Below are positions 52,601 to 62,437 of a stretch of 64,000 bases of DNA, piece after piece (position 1 is the first letter of the stretch; every line of letters starts with the position of its first letter). This DNA comes from Phycisphaerae bacterium. Lineage in GTDB: Bacteria; Planctomycetota; Phycisphaerae; UBA1845; Fen-1342. The DNA lies in assembly GCA_030428945.1 (NCBI GenBank), contig JAUIEC010000013.1:1-64000 (forward strand). The letters are read 5' to 3'. The notes below the pieces were generated by a model. That model was not told where the DNA came from. It searched no databases and was given only the letters and a program-made list of their open reading frames with translations. A program made the position numbers and the translations under genes.

Positions 52601-53554
52601 ATGCTGGAAGACACCGAGACTCATCCGCTGGCACCGCGGCCGGACGTGGCCCCGCCGGGCAGTCCGCTGGCGGCGTCGCTGCGCGGCGCGAGGCGGGCCG
52701 ACCTGCACTGTCACACGACCTTCTCGAACGAGCGGATCAAGTGGCTGCCGGGCATCGCGTTCCACCCCCTGCTGACGCCGGAGCAGACCTACGACCTGGC
52801 CAAGTCGCGGGGGATGGACTTCGTCACGATCACCGATCACGACACGATCGACGGCTGCCTGGACCTGCTGGACCGCCGGGGCCCGCTGGATGACTTCATC
52901 GTGGCCGAGGAGGTCTCGGTGGCGTTTCCCGAGGACGGAACGATCGTGCACGTCAACGTCTACGACATCGACGAGTCCGAACACGCCGAACTGCAGCGTC
53001 TGCGTGGCAGCATCTACGAACTGGCCGACTACTGCCGCCGGCTGGGCAAGCTGTACGTGCTGAACCACATGACGTGGACGGCGCAGCACCGGGTGCTGAA
53101 GACCTGGCAGATCGAGGCGATGCTGGAGCACTTCGAGGTTTTCGAGGGGATCAACGGCAGCCGCAGCTACGCGCACAACGCCTCGGCCTGGGCGGCAACC
53201 CGCGGGCACGACAAGACGCTGGTCGGCGGCAGCGACTCGCACACCAACCGGGTCGGCACGACCTGGACGCTCAGCCGCGGCGAGAGCGTCGCGGAACTGA
53301 TCGCCGCGATCCAGGCCGGGCAGGCGACCGCCTGCGGCGCGTTCGGGACGGCCGAGAAACTCCGCGAGGACGTCTGGCTGGTGCTGCAGGGCGAACTCGA
53401 CCGGCGGCTCGACGAGACGCACAGCTTCTGGAAGCGGGCCTTCACCCGCAGCGTCTGCCGGGTGATGAAGTGGAGCGGCCCGCTGGTCTGCCTGGGCTAC
53501 AACCGCCGCCAGAACACCCTCGTCCGCAAGTTCCACGAAGCCCTGCCGGCTTGA
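52601..53554 (+). CDS. PHP-domain metal-dependent phosphoesterase-like protein
   Basis: 317 residues. D-L-H-C-H-T-T-F-S (34-42), T-I-T-D-H-D-T-I-D-G (about 85-94), an E-E-V-S segment and G-G-S-D-S-H hold the metal ligands of the PHP fold (polymerase and histidinol phosphatase group). The C-terminal about 70 residues contain a basic helix-rich extension. The natural substrate is unknown; the group includes phosphoesterases acting on nucleotides. Starts 38 bases after ileS, probably cotranscribed. Its TGA opens the 297-bp tandem repeat. Confidence 0.85.
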   Translation: MLEDTETHPLAPRPDVAPPGSPLAASLRGARRADLHCHTTFSNERIKWLPGIAFHPLLTPEQTYDLAKSRGMDFVTITDHDTIDGCLDLLDRRGPLDDFIVAEEVSVAFPEDGTIVHVNVYDIDESEHAELQRLRGSIYELADYCRRLGKLYVLNHMTWTAQHRVLKTWQIEAMLEHFEVFEGINGSRSYAHNASAWAATRGHDKTLVGGSDSHTNRVGTTWTLSRGESVAELIAAIQAGQATACGAFGTAEKLREDVWLVLQGELDRRLDETHSFWKRAFTRSVCRVMKWSGPLVCLGYNRRQNTLVRKFHEALPA

Positions 53555-54260
53555 ATGCAGTCAGCAAGTAAGCAAGTCCCGCTGCGCGGTGGAAATGTGA
53601 AAGAGTGAAAGCGTGAATGAGGAGCGGGCGGGACGACCGCTTGTCCACCTCTCCCTTCCCTGGCTCCCCTGCTTCCACTTCAGCCCCGGGCCCCATCCTT
53701 GATGAGCGCGGCGAGCGGAGCGGTGGGGGACTGGATTGGACCGGTCCGCACGCCAGCCTGAGCCGAGCGGTGCGGCATCGACGCCTGAAGCTCCCCGGAG
53801 CCGATGCGAGCGCGGACCGCCGCGTCGATGACGCACCCTACAATCCCTTGAATGCAGTCAGCAAGTAAGCAAGTCTCGCTGCGCGGTGGAAATGTGAAAG
53901 AGTGAAAGCGTGAATGAGGGGCGGGCGGGACGACCGCTTGTCCACTCATGCTCCTTCGCTGGCTCCCCTGCTCCCACTTCAGCCCCGGGCCCCATCCTTG
54001 ATGAGCGCCGCGAGCGGAACGGTGGGGGACTGGATTGGACCGGTCCGCACGCCAGCCTGAGCCGAGCGGTGCGGCATCGACGCCTGAAGCTCCCCGGAGC
54101 CGATGCGAGCGCGGACCGCCGCGTCGATGACGCACCCTACCATCCCGAACGGCAAGTGAGCAGGTCTGCTGCGCGGTGGAAACGTGAAAGAGTGAAAGCG
54201 TGAATGAGGAGCAGGCGGGACGACCGCTTGTCCACTCATGCTCCCTTCCCTGGCTCCCTT
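53551..54260. repeat. 297-bp direct tandem duplication plus partial third copy
   Basis: Unit 1 is 53551-53847 and unit 2 about 53848-54144, both opening with TTGAATGCAGTCAGCAAG. A third, truncated copy covers about 54145-54260. Each unit contains a GTAAGCAA tract, a GTGAAAGA tract, a GGGAGCC-type tract and, on the minus strand, the dispersed GC-rich element. Small differences between copies (for example AACGG for AGCGG) show it is not an assembly artefact of identical sequence. Repeated short open frames inside are not believable genes. Confidence 0.9.
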
Positions 54261-54331
54261 GCTCCCTTGCTCCCTTGCTCCCTCTTCCGGTTCCCTTGCT
54301 CCCTCGCTCCCTTTCCCCGATCCTGTTGCGT

Positions 54332-54805
54332 ATGGCAAAGCGGTACTGGCTGATGAAATCGGAGCCGGAGACCTACTCGATCGATGATCTCGAGCGGGAC
54401 GGCTGGACGTACTGGGACGGGGTCCGCAACTACCAGGCCCGCAACTTCATGCGCGACGAGATGCGGGTCGGCGACGAGGTGCTCTACTATCACTCGAACG
54501 CCAGTCCGCCGGGCGTGGCCGGCATCGCGAAGGTCTCGAAGGCCGGCTATCCCGACTTCACCGCCTGGGACAAGCGCGACAGCCATTTCGATCCGAAGAC
54601 CAGCAAGGACGATCCGACCTGGATGATGGTCGACCTGGCGTTCGTCGAGAAGTTCCCCGGCGTCGTCTCGCTCGACACGCTCAAGAACACGCCCGAACTC
54701 GAAGGCATGCTCGTCATTCGTCGTGGACAGCGTCTCAGCGTCCAGCCGGTTGAAGCGGCCCACTTCCGCGTGGTCCGCAAACTGGGACGCAAGGCCGGCA
54801 GGTGA
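54332..54805 (+). CDS. EVE-domain protein
   Basis: 157 residues. [16 protein letters not shown] at the start, [14 protein letters not shown] and [12 protein letters not shown] are diagnostic of the EVE domain (thymocyte nuclear protein 1-like), a PUA-related fold that reads modified bases. Complete length. In bacteria often housekeeping or linked to defence; the neighbours here (pterin dehydratase) suggest housekeeping. Start ATG 54332. Confidence 0.9.
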   Translation: MAKRYWLMKSEPETYSIDDLERDGWTYWDGVRNYQARNFMRDEMRVGDEVLYYHSNASPPGVAGIAKVSKAGYPDFTAWDKRDSHFDPKTSKDDPTWMMVDLAFVEKFPGVVSLDTLKNTPELEGMLVIRRGQRLSVQPVEAAHFRVVRKLGRKAGR

Positions 54806-54824
54806 ACCCCCCTCGGGAAGCAAC

Positions 54825-55121
54825 ATGGCAACGGCAAGACTGACCGACACGGAAATCCAGGACGCCCTCGGCCGGCTCGCCGGCTGGTCGCTGCGGGATG
54901 GCAAGCTGCACCGCGCGTTCCAGTTCGGCGACTTCGTCGAAGCCTTCGGCTTCATGACCCGCGCCGCCCTGCTGGCCGAGAAGCACAACCACCACCCCGA
55001 GTGGTTCAACGTCTACAACCGCGTCGTGGTTGACCTGACAACCCACGACGCGGGCGGCATCAGCCAGCGCGACGTCGACCTCGCCGCCGCTCTCAACAGC
55101 CTGACCGAACCCGGCACCTGA
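54825..55121 (+). CDS. phhB: 4a-hydroxytetrahydrobiopterin dehydratase (PCD/DCoH)
   Basis: 98 residues, normal length. The active-site [13 protein letters not shown] (52-64) and the [11 protein letters not shown] segment are complete. Recycles pterin cofactor after aromatic amino acid hydroxylation, or acts in Moco-related oxidation control. CGGGAAG site before the ATG. 19 bases after the EVE gene, one operon. Confidence 0.93.
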   Translation: MATARLTDTEIQDALGRLAGWSLRDGKLHRAFQFGDFVEAFGFMTRAALLAEKHNHHPEWFNVYNRVVVDLTTHDAGGISQRDVDLAAALNSLTEPGT

Positions 55122-55127
55122 GGCGCG

Positions 55128-55295
55128 GGTGAAGACGTGAAAGGGTGAAACGCGTCGGCTGCGTCATCGAGCGGCATCCCGCGCGTGCGTCCGAGAACGG
55201 CTCCCTGGCTCCCTCGCTCCCTCGCTCCCTTGCTCCCTCGCTCGTTAGATGTGCCCCCGTGCTCTGGAGCTCCTGAGCAGTGCGTCTCGGCGCGC
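55128..55295. repeat. GTGAAAGG tract, GGCTCCCT tract and hairpin element
   Basis: GTGAAGAC/GTGAAAGG units (55129-55150), CTCCCTCG octamers (55199-55244) and a reverse-strand CACTGCTCAGGAGC...GCAC element (55250-55295) lie between converging genes. Confidence 0.7.
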
Positions 55296-55300
55296 CCCGC

Positions 55301-58300
55301 TTACGGTTCGTCCCCGGGCAGCATCGCCCGCAGGGCGGCCGCCGCTTCGTCCCGGCCGGTGGCTTCGTAGAGTTCGGCCAGCCGTTCATAAGCCCGCTGG
55401 GTGGACGGGTGCGCGGCGCTGTAGTGGCCGGTCAGGTCCTCGGTGGCCGCCAGCAGCAACTGCTCGGCCTCGGTGTACTGCCCGCGACGGGTCAGGCACG
55501 CGCCGAGCGCGCTGCGCGTGCCGGCCACCTCGGCATCGTCCGCGGCGAAGGCCTGCAACTGGTTGGCCAGGGCGGCCCGCAGGTGCGTCTCGGCCTCGTC
55601 GTCCGCGCCGGTCATCCGTTCGATCTGTCCCAGCAGCACCAGGGCGCGACCGTACTCGCGCGGATCGACCGGGTCGGCCGCGGCCCGCGCGACGACCGCC
55701 TCGCGTGCGATCGGCAGCGCCCAGACGGCGGCGGCCGGCCGATCGGCGTCGCGGTAGAGGTGCAGCAGACGATAGATCGCCAGTTCCGTGCGCGGGTGCT
55801 CGGGGCCGAAGTGCGCATCCAGCCGCTCGATCGCGCTGTGCAGGATCGGCTCGGCCTCGTCGTAGCGCCGGTGCTTGACGAGCGTCTCGGCGTAGAGACT
55901 CTCCGTCTCGGCCACCCGCCAGTCGCCCTGCGGCAGCACCCGGTCCTGCAGGTCGAGCGCCTCGAGCAGCAGTTCCTCGGCCGCGATCAGTCGGCCGCGG
56001 TTCATCTCCGTCGCGCCGCGTCCGACCAGGGCGGCGATGACGCGCGGATCCTCGTCGCGCAGCGTCCGCCGCAGAATCGCGAGGGCCTCGTCGCCGGCCT
56101 CGGCGGCTTCATCGTGCCGGCCGAGGTCGTTCAGGACGGCCGCCAGCCCGGACAGCGCCGCGGCCGTCTGCGGATGGTCCGGTCCGAACAGTTCGCGACG
56201 CATGGCCAGCACGGAACGCATCAGCGGCTCGGCCTCGGCGAAGCGCAACTGCCGTTGCAGCACGTCGGCCAGTTGTCGCCGGGCGGCGGCCAGAACATGG
56301 TGCGGCGGCCGCAGCACGCGGTCGCCGAGCACGATCGCCTCGCGCAGCAGGACCTCGGCCTCGCCGGTCCGATCGCTGACCCGGGCGAAGCCGGCCAGGT
56401 TGACCAGTCCGGTGACCAGGTCGGGATGATCGGGTCCGAGCACGCGGCGGCGAATCTCGAGGGCCCGCCGCGCGAGCGGGTACCCCTCCGCGGTTCGCCC
56501 GGACTGGTGCAGCGCGATCGCCAGGTCGCCGAGCGTCTCGGCCACACGGGGATGGTCGGCATCGAACAGTCGCTCGCGCTGGGCGAGAACGTCGCGATAC
56601 AGATCCACGGCGGTCTCGTAGTCGCCGACCGTGTAGTGCACCGCGGCCAGGCTCGCGCGACTGGCGACCGCCAGCGGATGATCCGCCCCCAGGAGCGCGG
56701 CGCGGATCTCCGCGGCCTCTTCGAGATACACGACCGCCTGCCGCATCTGGGCCCGCTTGCGGGCCAGCAGTCCGAGATCGTGCAGGCAGGTGGCGACCCA
56801 GCGGTGTTCGCGGGGCACCGCCGAGGTCAGCACGTCGAGCGCCTCGCTCAGCGTCTCCTGCGCCTCGTCGAGGCGGTCCATCTCGAAGTACAGCCCGCCG
56901 AGCCCGGTCAGCAGGTGCCCGCGCCGACCCGCGAAGCCCGGCTCGTCCGGCAGCGTCGCGAGCGCCTCGCGGTGCAGGTCCTCGGCCTCGGCGTAGCGAC
57001 CCTGCTCGCCGCGCAGGGCGGCCAGTCGGCCGAGCGCATCGGCCAGGTCGCCCGGTTCGTCGGGCTGCTGTCGGCGCAGATCGACGGCCGCCTGCAGGTG
57101 CTGCCCGGCCTGCTCGGGCTGCCAGATGCCGTGGTAGCTGCGGCCGATCGTCTCGTGCAGGCGGGCCCGGGCCCGGGGCTGGGCGGCGAGGTCGCGCTCG
57201 ATTCGCCGCTCCACCTGCCGCAGCAGGTCGCGGAGCAGGTCGGTGTCGCGTCCGCGGGCGACTTCGGGATCGACCGAGGTCAGCATCGATTCGAGGAAGC
57301 CGCGGATCTGGTCGGCCCGCCGCGTGCTGGCGGTCGCCCGCGCGGTGGCCCGCTGCTCCTGCAGGCTGGCCGTCAAGGCGGCGACGCGCCCGCTCTCGGC
57401 CAGTTCGCGGCCGTGCTCGGCCCGGTAGTAGAGCAGCGTCATCCAGGCCGAGAAGCCGATCAGCAGGACGAGCAGGGATCCGCCGAGGGCGAAGGCCGGC
57501 TTGTGCCGATCGATCAGTCGCCCGACCTGTCGGGTGACCGACGGCGGCGCGGCGAGCAGGCGCTGCCCTTCGAGGAAGCGAGCCAGGTCTTCGGCCAGCA
57601 GGGCCGCGCTCGGATAGCGCTCCTCGGGCGCGCGGGCGATCGCCTTCTCGATGATGGTCTGCAGGTCGCGCGGGACGGCCGGGTTGATCTGGCGGACGCG
57701 GGCGGGTCGGTCGAACAGGACCCGGCGGAGGGTGGATTCGCGGTCGGGTCCGTCGAAGGCGGGCTGCAGCGTCGCCAGTTCGTAGAGCGTGACACCCAGC
57801 GAGTAGACGTCGGTGCGTTCGTCGAGGTCTCCGCCGCGGGCCTGTTCGGGCGACATGTAGCGCAGCGTGCCGACGATGTCGCCGGAAAGCGTCAGCGTCG
57901 CGCTGGTGTCGTAGCGGGCCAGGCCGAAGTCGGTAATCCAGACTTCGCCGGCGGCGTCCAGCAGGATGTTGGACGGCTTGACGTCGCGGTGGATCACGCG
58001 GTTGCGATGGGCATGGGCGAGGGCATCGGCGATCGTCCGGCCCCAGCGGGCGACCTGGCGAAAGTGGGCGGCGGTCGGCCGGACCTGCTCGCTGCGCCAC
58101 TGGCGAATGACATCGGACAGCGGCCGGCCGGCGACGTACTGCATCGCGAAGTACGGAACCCCGTCGTCGGCGCCGACGGCGAAGACGGGCACGATGTGCT
58201 TGTGGTGCAGCCCGCCGGCCGTGTGGGCTTCGCGCTGGAAGCGCTGCAGGGCCTGCTCGGAGACTTCCACGCCGGGCAGCAGCACCTTCAGGGCGACCCG

Positions 58301-58627
58301 CCGCTCGAGCGACAGTTGTTCGGCCTCGTAGACCACGCCCATGCCGCCCCGGCCGATCTCGCGCAGGATGCGGAAGTCACCGAGTTGCGGCCGGACCGGC
58401 GAGACCCGCACGCGGGCGTCGAGCGCCACGCCGGCATCGCTGCGGTCCGCACAGGCGCCGACCAGTTGCACCACCTTGATGAACTGCTCGACCTCGGCGA
58501 CCGGCTCGTCGAACCGCTCGGCCAAGAGGACCGGGTTCGGAACCTGGCCGGCCGCCAGCGTCGCGAGGATCGCGTCCATCAGGCCGCTGGCGGCCTCGGC
58601 GTCGCGGGTCAGTTCACTCGAGCTCAT
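55301..58627 (-). CDS. Membrane Ser/Thr kinase-TPR protein (second of pair)
   Basis: 1108 residues. An N-terminal region (1-80), a kinase domain (about 83-350; Gly-loop G-R-G-G-M-G-V-V-Y, K114, H-R-D 213-215, D-F-G 233-235), one membrane helix (about 385-407), and about 15 TPR units to the end. All catalytic residues are present. TPRs are predicted on the far side of the membrane or as a scaffold for partner binding. Its start overlaps the preceding kinase gene by 14 bases. It shares the architecture and long identical-looking stretches with that gene, so the two are paralogues. Confidence 0.9.
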   Translation of the reverse strand: MSSSELTRDAEAASGLMDAILATLAAGQVPNPVLLAERFDEPVAEVEQFIKVVQLVGACADRSDAGVALDARVRVSPVRPQLGDFRILREIGRGGMGVVYEAEQLSLERRVALKVLLPGVEVSEQALQRFQREAHTAGGLHHKHIVPVFAVGADDGVPYFAMQYVAGRPLSDVIRQWRSEQVRPTAAHFRQVARWGRTIADALAHAHRNRVIHRDVKPSNILLDAAGEVWITDFGLARYDTSATLTLSGDIVGTLRYMSPEQARGGDLDERTDVYSLGVTLYELATLQPAFDGPDRESTLRRVLFDRPARVRQINPAVPRDLQTIIEKAIARAPEERYPSAALLAEDLARFLEGQRLLAAPPSVTRQVGRLIDRHKPAFALGGSLLVLLIGFSAWMTLLYYRAEHGRELAESGRVAALTASLQEQRATARATASTRRADQIRGFLESMLTSVDPEVARGRDTDLLRDLLRQVERRIERDLAAQPRARARLHETIGRSYHGIWQPEQAGQHLQAAVDLRRQQPDEPGDLADALGRLAALRGEQGRYAEAEDLHREALATLPDEPGFAGRRGHLLTGLGGLYFEMDRLDEAQETLSEALDVLTSAVPREHRWVATCLHDLGLLARKRAQMRQAVVYLEEAAEIRAALLGADHPLAVASRASLAAVHYTVGDYETAVDLYRDVLAQRERLFDADHPRVAETLGDLAIALHQSGRTAEGYPLARRALEIRRRVLGPDHPDLVTGLVNLAGFARVSDRTGEAEVLLREAIVLGDRVLRPPHHVLAAARRQLADVLQRQLRFAEAEPLMRSVLAMRRELFGPDHPQTAAALSGLAAVLNDLGRHDEAAEAGDEALAILRRTLRDEDPRVIAALVGRGATEMNRGRLIAAEELLLEALDLQDRVLPQGDWRVAETESLYAETLVKHRRYDEAEPILHSAIERLDAHFGPEHPRTELAIYRLLHLYRDADRPAAAVWALPIAREAVVARAAADPVDPREYGRALVLLGQIERMTGADDEAETHLRAALANQLQAFAADDAEVAGTRSALGACLTRRGQYTEAEQLLLAATEDLTGHYSAAHPSTQRAYERLAELYEATGRDEAAAALRAMLPGDEP

Positions 58628-61600
58628 CGTGCTGCTCCGCTTCGGCCCGCAGGGCGGCGGCCGCCTCGTCCTGCCCGCTCCGGTCGTAGACGGCGATCAG
58701 CCGCGCGCGGGTCACGGCGATGTCGGCCGCGTCCCGGCCGTAGCGTTCGGCGATCTGGTCGTAGGCCTTGCGCAGGTGCGTCTCGGCCTCGTCGTAGCGG
58801 CCGAGTTCCAGCAGGAACCAGCCGAGGTTCGAGTTCAGCATGGCCCAGCGGATATCCCGGGGGTGCAGCACGCCGGCGAGGGCGGCACTGGCTTGCTGCT
58901 GCAGCGTCAGGGCTTCGTCGAAGCGCTCGAGCTGGCCGAGGCAGTCGGCGTAGCGGGTCAGCGCGACGACCGTCAGCATGTCGTCGGCGCCGCGCTGCCG
59001 GCGGTGCCCCTCCAGGACGGCCCGGAAGAGCGGCTCGGCCAGGTCGGGGCGGTCGCGCAGTTCGAGGATCAGCCCGAGGTGATCGCGAACGAAGTGCGTC
59101 CGGGGATCGTCCTCGCCGTAGGCCCGGATGCGCAGCGCGAGGTTCTCGCGGGCGATCGGCTCGGCCTCGTCGAGCCAGGCGTCGCGGGCGGCCAGGTCGT
59201 CCCGGGCGTCCTCGTGCTGGGCGAAGCGGATCAGCACGAAGCAGAAGTTGTGCAGCAGCGTCAGCGCGTCTTCGTCCAGCCCGGCCCGGGCCTCGGCTTC
59301 GAGCGCGTACAGTTCGCGGTACAGCGGCACCGTCTCGCGCAGGCGACCCTGGATGTGCAGCAGCGTGACCAGGTTGGCCAGCGTCGAACGGGTCAGCCGA
59401 TGCCGCGTGTCCAGGACCGCCCGGCAGCCCTCGAGCGCCTCGCGCAGCAGCGCCTCGCCGCGCTCGTGCTGGTCGATCTCGCGGCAGGCCAGCCCCAGGT
59501 CGTGGATCACCGCCAGCGTTGCCGGATGCCGGTCACCCGCCACCGCCCGAAAACGCGGGACCAGCGCCGCAAGTTCCTCGACCGCCGCGGCCGGGTTGTC
59601 GCGGCGAATCTGCATCCCGACCGTGATGTGACGGGCGACGAGCGTCTCGATCGCGTCGGCACCGTGCAGGCGTTCGAGTCGCTCGATCAGGTCGCGGCCG
59701 AGGGTCTCGGCCTCGTCGAACGCCTCCAGGTCGCGCAGGGCGACGAGCAGGCTGCGCATCACATGCCCGACCAGCGGGTGCCCCGCCCCGACTTCGTCCT
59801 GGATCTCGACCAGCAGCGCCCGGCAGGCCCGGGCCGCGCCGTCCGGATCGCCGCGATAGTGGGCCAGCGTGGCTTCGAGCCAGCGGGCCCGCAGGTGCAG
59901 GGCCTCGTCCCCGGCCTCGCCGGCCAGGACCTCGTCCAGCAGCACCGCGGCGACCTCCTCGCGGTCCAGTTCCAGCAGCAGTTCGGCCAGCGTGGTCCGG
60001 GCCTCGGCCGCCAGTTCGTCCGCGCCGAGCGCGACGGCGTCGCTGACGACGATGGCATAGGCCTCCTCGGCCGCGCCGAACTGCCCCGAGGCGTGCCAGA
60101 GATCGGCCCGCGCCCGCTGCACGGCCAGGCTGACAAGCGGATCCGGCGCGTCGATCAGCAGTTGCTCGGCCGCATCGAGATGCCGCTGGGCATCGGCGAA
60201 GGCACCGATCCGGGCGAAGGTCCGCCCGATGGTTTCGTGCAGGGCCGCGGCCACCACCGGCTGATCGTCAAGCTGGTCCAGGCGGTCGGCCGCGTCGCGC
60301 AGGATTCCGCGCAGCAGTCCGGTGTCGCGGGCCTGGGCGATCTCGGGGTCGACCGACGCGAGCATGTCCTGCAGCAGGCGCTGCACCTGGCGGGCTTCCT
60401 GCTCGCGCGATTCGGCCGCGGTGCGGGCCACGGCCGCGGCGGCGCGGGCCTCGCGGGCGGCGTCACGCCGGGCGATGGCGCTGGCGGCGTGCCGATCCGC
60501 GCGGGCATACAGCACGCTCATTCCGACCGCGAACACCACCGTCAGCAGCGCGGCGCTGGCCGCCAGCGCACTGAGCAGGCGGTTGCGACGGGCGAAGCGG
60601 ATCAGTTCCCCGAACAGTCCGGGCGGGCGATAGCGCAGCGGCCGATCGTCGAGGCAGCGCTGCAGTTCTTCCGCCAGGACGCGCGCGTCGGGATAGCGGT
60701 CGGCGGGATCCTTCGCCATGGCCCGGTGAATCACCTGGGACAGGGGCAGCGGAATCGCGCGCTCGCCGCGGGTCAGCGACGGCGGATCGTCCAGCAGGAC
60801 CTGCTTGAGCGTCGCCTCGTAGTCGGCCGCCACGAACGGCGGGCGCCCGGCGACGAGTTCGTACAGCGTCGCCCCGAGCGAGTAGACATCCGAACGCGCA
60901 TCGACGCGTCCCCCGCCGCGGGCCTGCTCGGGCGACATGTAGCGGACCGTGCCGAGCACGTCGCCGGTCATCGTCAGCGACGCCTCGTTCGTGCGCCAGG
61001 CCAGCCCGAAGTCGGTCACCCAGACGTGGTCGCCCGCGTCGCGCAGCAGGTTGCTCGGCTTGATGTCGCGGTGCACGATCCCGGCCGCGTGTGCGTGGGC
61101 CAGGGCATCGGCGATCTGCACGCCCCAGGTGGCCACCTGCCGGGCCCGGGCCTCGTCGGGCATCGCGGTGGCTTCGTCCCGCCAGGCCGCGAGCGAGTCT
61201 CCCTCGATGAACTGCATGGCGTAGTACGGCAGGTCGTTGTGCGTGCCCGTGGCGAAGATCGGAACGATGTGCTTGTGCTGCAGACCGCCGGCCGCCCGGG
61301 CTTCGCGGACGAAGCGTTCGATCGCGATCGAATCGACGCTGACGCCCGGCAGCAGCACCTTCAGCGCCACCCGCCGGTCGAGGCTCAACTGGCGGGCCTC
61401 GTAGACGACGCCCATGCCGCCCCGACCGATCTCGCGCAGGATGCGGAAGTCGCCGAAGGCCCGGTCCTGTGTCGCGGCCGTGTGCCGCCCGCCCGTCCCG
61501 CGGATCAGTTCGACCACGGCGATCAGGTGCTGGATCTCGGCCGGCGTTTCCGGGAACTGCCGGGCCAGCGCGTCGGCGTCGGGCCGGCGCCCGGCCTCGA

Positions 61601-61673
61601 TCTCGACCAGGATCTGCTCGACCAGCGAACCGCGGGCGGCCGCCAGCGTCTCGGTCGCGGGGCCGCGGACCAT
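58614..61673 (-). CDS. Membrane Ser/Thr kinase-TPR protein (first of pair)
   Basis: 1019 residues. Kinase domain about 76-345 (Gly-loop, K105, H-R-D 201-203, D-F-G 221-223, S-P-E), membrane helix about 375-397, then TPR-like helices. It follows the sigma factor gene with a one-base overlap of its ATG and the sigma stop (TGATG), showing translational coupling. In planctomycetes an ECF factor next to a kinase is a known arrangement in which the kinase is thought to control sigma activity. Confidence 0.9.
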   Translation of the reverse strand: MVRGPATETLAAARGSLVEQILVEIEAGRRPDADALARQFPETPAEIQHLIAVVELIRGTGGRHTAATQDRAFGDFRILREIGRGGMGVVYEARQLSLDRRVALKVLLPGVSVDSIAIERFVREARAAGGLQHKHIVPIFATGTHNDLPYYAMQFIEGDSLAAWRDEATAMPDEARARQVATWGVQIADALAHAHAAGIVHRDIKPSNLLRDAGDHVWVTDFGLAWRTNEASLTMTGDVLGTVRYMSPEQARGGGRVDARSDVYSLGATLYELVAGRPPFVAADYEATLKQVLLDDPPSLTRGERAIPLPLSQVIHRAMAKDPADRYPDARVLAEELQRCLDDRPLRYRPPGLFGELIRFARRNRLLSALAASAALLTVVFAVGMSVLYARADRHAASAIARRDAAREARAAAAVARTAAESREQEARQVQRLLQDMLASVDPEIAQARDTGLLRGILRDAADRLDQLDDQPVVAAALHETIGRTFARIGAFADAQRHLDAAEQLLIDAPDPLVSLAVQRARADLWHASGQFGAAEEAYAIVVSDAVALGADELAAEARTTLAELLLELDREEVAAVLLDEVLAGEAGDEALHLRARWLEATLAHYRGDPDGAARACRALLVEIQDEVGAGHPLVGHVMRSLLVALRDLEAFDEAETLGRDLIERLERLHGADAIETLVARHITVGMQIRRDNPAAAVEELAALVPRFRAVAGDRHPATLAVIHDLGLACREIDQHERGEALLREALEGCRAVLDTRHRLTRSTLANLVTLLHIQGRLRETVPLYRELYALEAEARAGLDEDALTLLHNFCFVLIRFAQHEDARDDLAARDAWLDEAEPIARENLALRIRAYGEDDPRTHFVRDHLGLILELRDRPDLAEPLFRAVLEGHRRQRGADDMLTVVALTRYADCLGQLERFDEALTLQQQASAALAGVLHPRDIRWAMLNSNLGWFLLELGRYDEAETHLRKAYDQIAERYGRDAADIAVTRARLIAVYDRSGQDEAAAALRAEAEQHDELE

Positions 61674-62323
61674 CACGGGCGCTCCGCGGGCCGCCGATCG
61701 CTGGGCGGGTCCGAACTGGCGATCAGCATCCCCAACCGCTTGATCGCCTTGGTCAGCACCACGCTGACGGCGTTCGCGCTGCGGTTCATGATCTCGGCCG
61801 TCTCGCTGACGCTGAGCCCTTCGAGGATCCGCAGCACGATCACCTCCCGGTACGAAGCCGGCAACTGGGCAAGGGCTTCGGCGAGGGCCTCGCGCTGCTC
61901 GACCGAGCGCAGTTGCCCGCTCGGCGAGGTCCCGGGGTCGCAGAGCAGGTCGGCCAGGCGGAAACTCGCCGACGGGCGCGGGCCGTCCAGACGCCGTTCG
62001 CGGCGGACATCGCGGGCGGCCGCCTGCAGGTGGCGGCGCCGGACGTCGATCAGGCGCTGCTCGACCACCCGGCACAGCCAGGTCCAGAAGGCGGCCTCGT
62101 GCTGCACATCGAGCGTACGAATCTGCCCGCTGACGATGATCAGGACTTCCTGCAGCACATCGTCGACGCTGACGCGGGCCAGGACCGACGGATCCAGCCG
62201 CAACTGGATCAGCCAGCGCAACCGGGGAGCGTACTGCCCGACCAGCCGGTCAAACGCCCCGTCCTGCCCGGCAATGGCGGCCTGGATCGCGGCCAGTTCA
62301 AGATTCGTCTGCGGATCACTCAT
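61673..62323 (-). CDS. ECF RNA polymerase sigma factor
   Basis: 216 residues. Region 2 (about 20-90; Y-A-P-R-L-R-W-L and D-D-V-L-Q-E-V-L) and region 4 (about 145-205; L-P-A-S-Y-R-E-V-I-V-L-R-I-L-E-G-L-S-V-S-E-T-A-E-I-M) of an extracytoplasmic-function sigma factor. No region 3. The ATG at 62323 has GGGGAA upstream; the GTG at 62338 is less likely. First gene of the operon with two kinase-TPR proteins. Confidence 0.92.
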   Translation of the reverse strand: MSDPQTNLELAAIQAAIAGQDGAFDRLVGQYAPRLRWLIQLRLDPSVLARVSVDDVLQEVLIIVSGQIRTLDVQHEAAFWTWLCRVVEQRLIDVRRRHLQAAARDVRRERRLDGPRPSASFRLADLLCDPGTSPSGQLRSVEQREALAEALAQLPASYREVIVLRILEGLSVSETAEIMNRSANAVSVVLTKAIKRLGMLIASSDPPSDRRPAERP

Positions 62324-62437
62324 CCGGTTCCCCAGCACCTGAAACGCTGCGCCTGGCCGGTGCTTAACCCGGCGGAACGGAATTTTCCCAGTGTACCCGC
62401 TCCAGCCGGCGCCGCGTCGAGGGATCGCAGCCGCCAG

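Noticed and set aside
48940..52614. 1224-codon open frame antisense to ileS
   Set aside because: Arises from GC-rich codon use opposite a certain gene; composition is Arg/Val/Leu/Gln-rich without any domain.
53561..54135. Repeated minus-strand frames of 91-151 codons in the 297-bp units
   Set aside because: They are created by the duplication and begin in repeats; no ribosome site or family.
55280..62342. Two open frames of over 1300 codons antisense to the kinase-TPR genes
   Set aside because: Both are shadows of the two kinase genes, which have complete motifs on the other strand.
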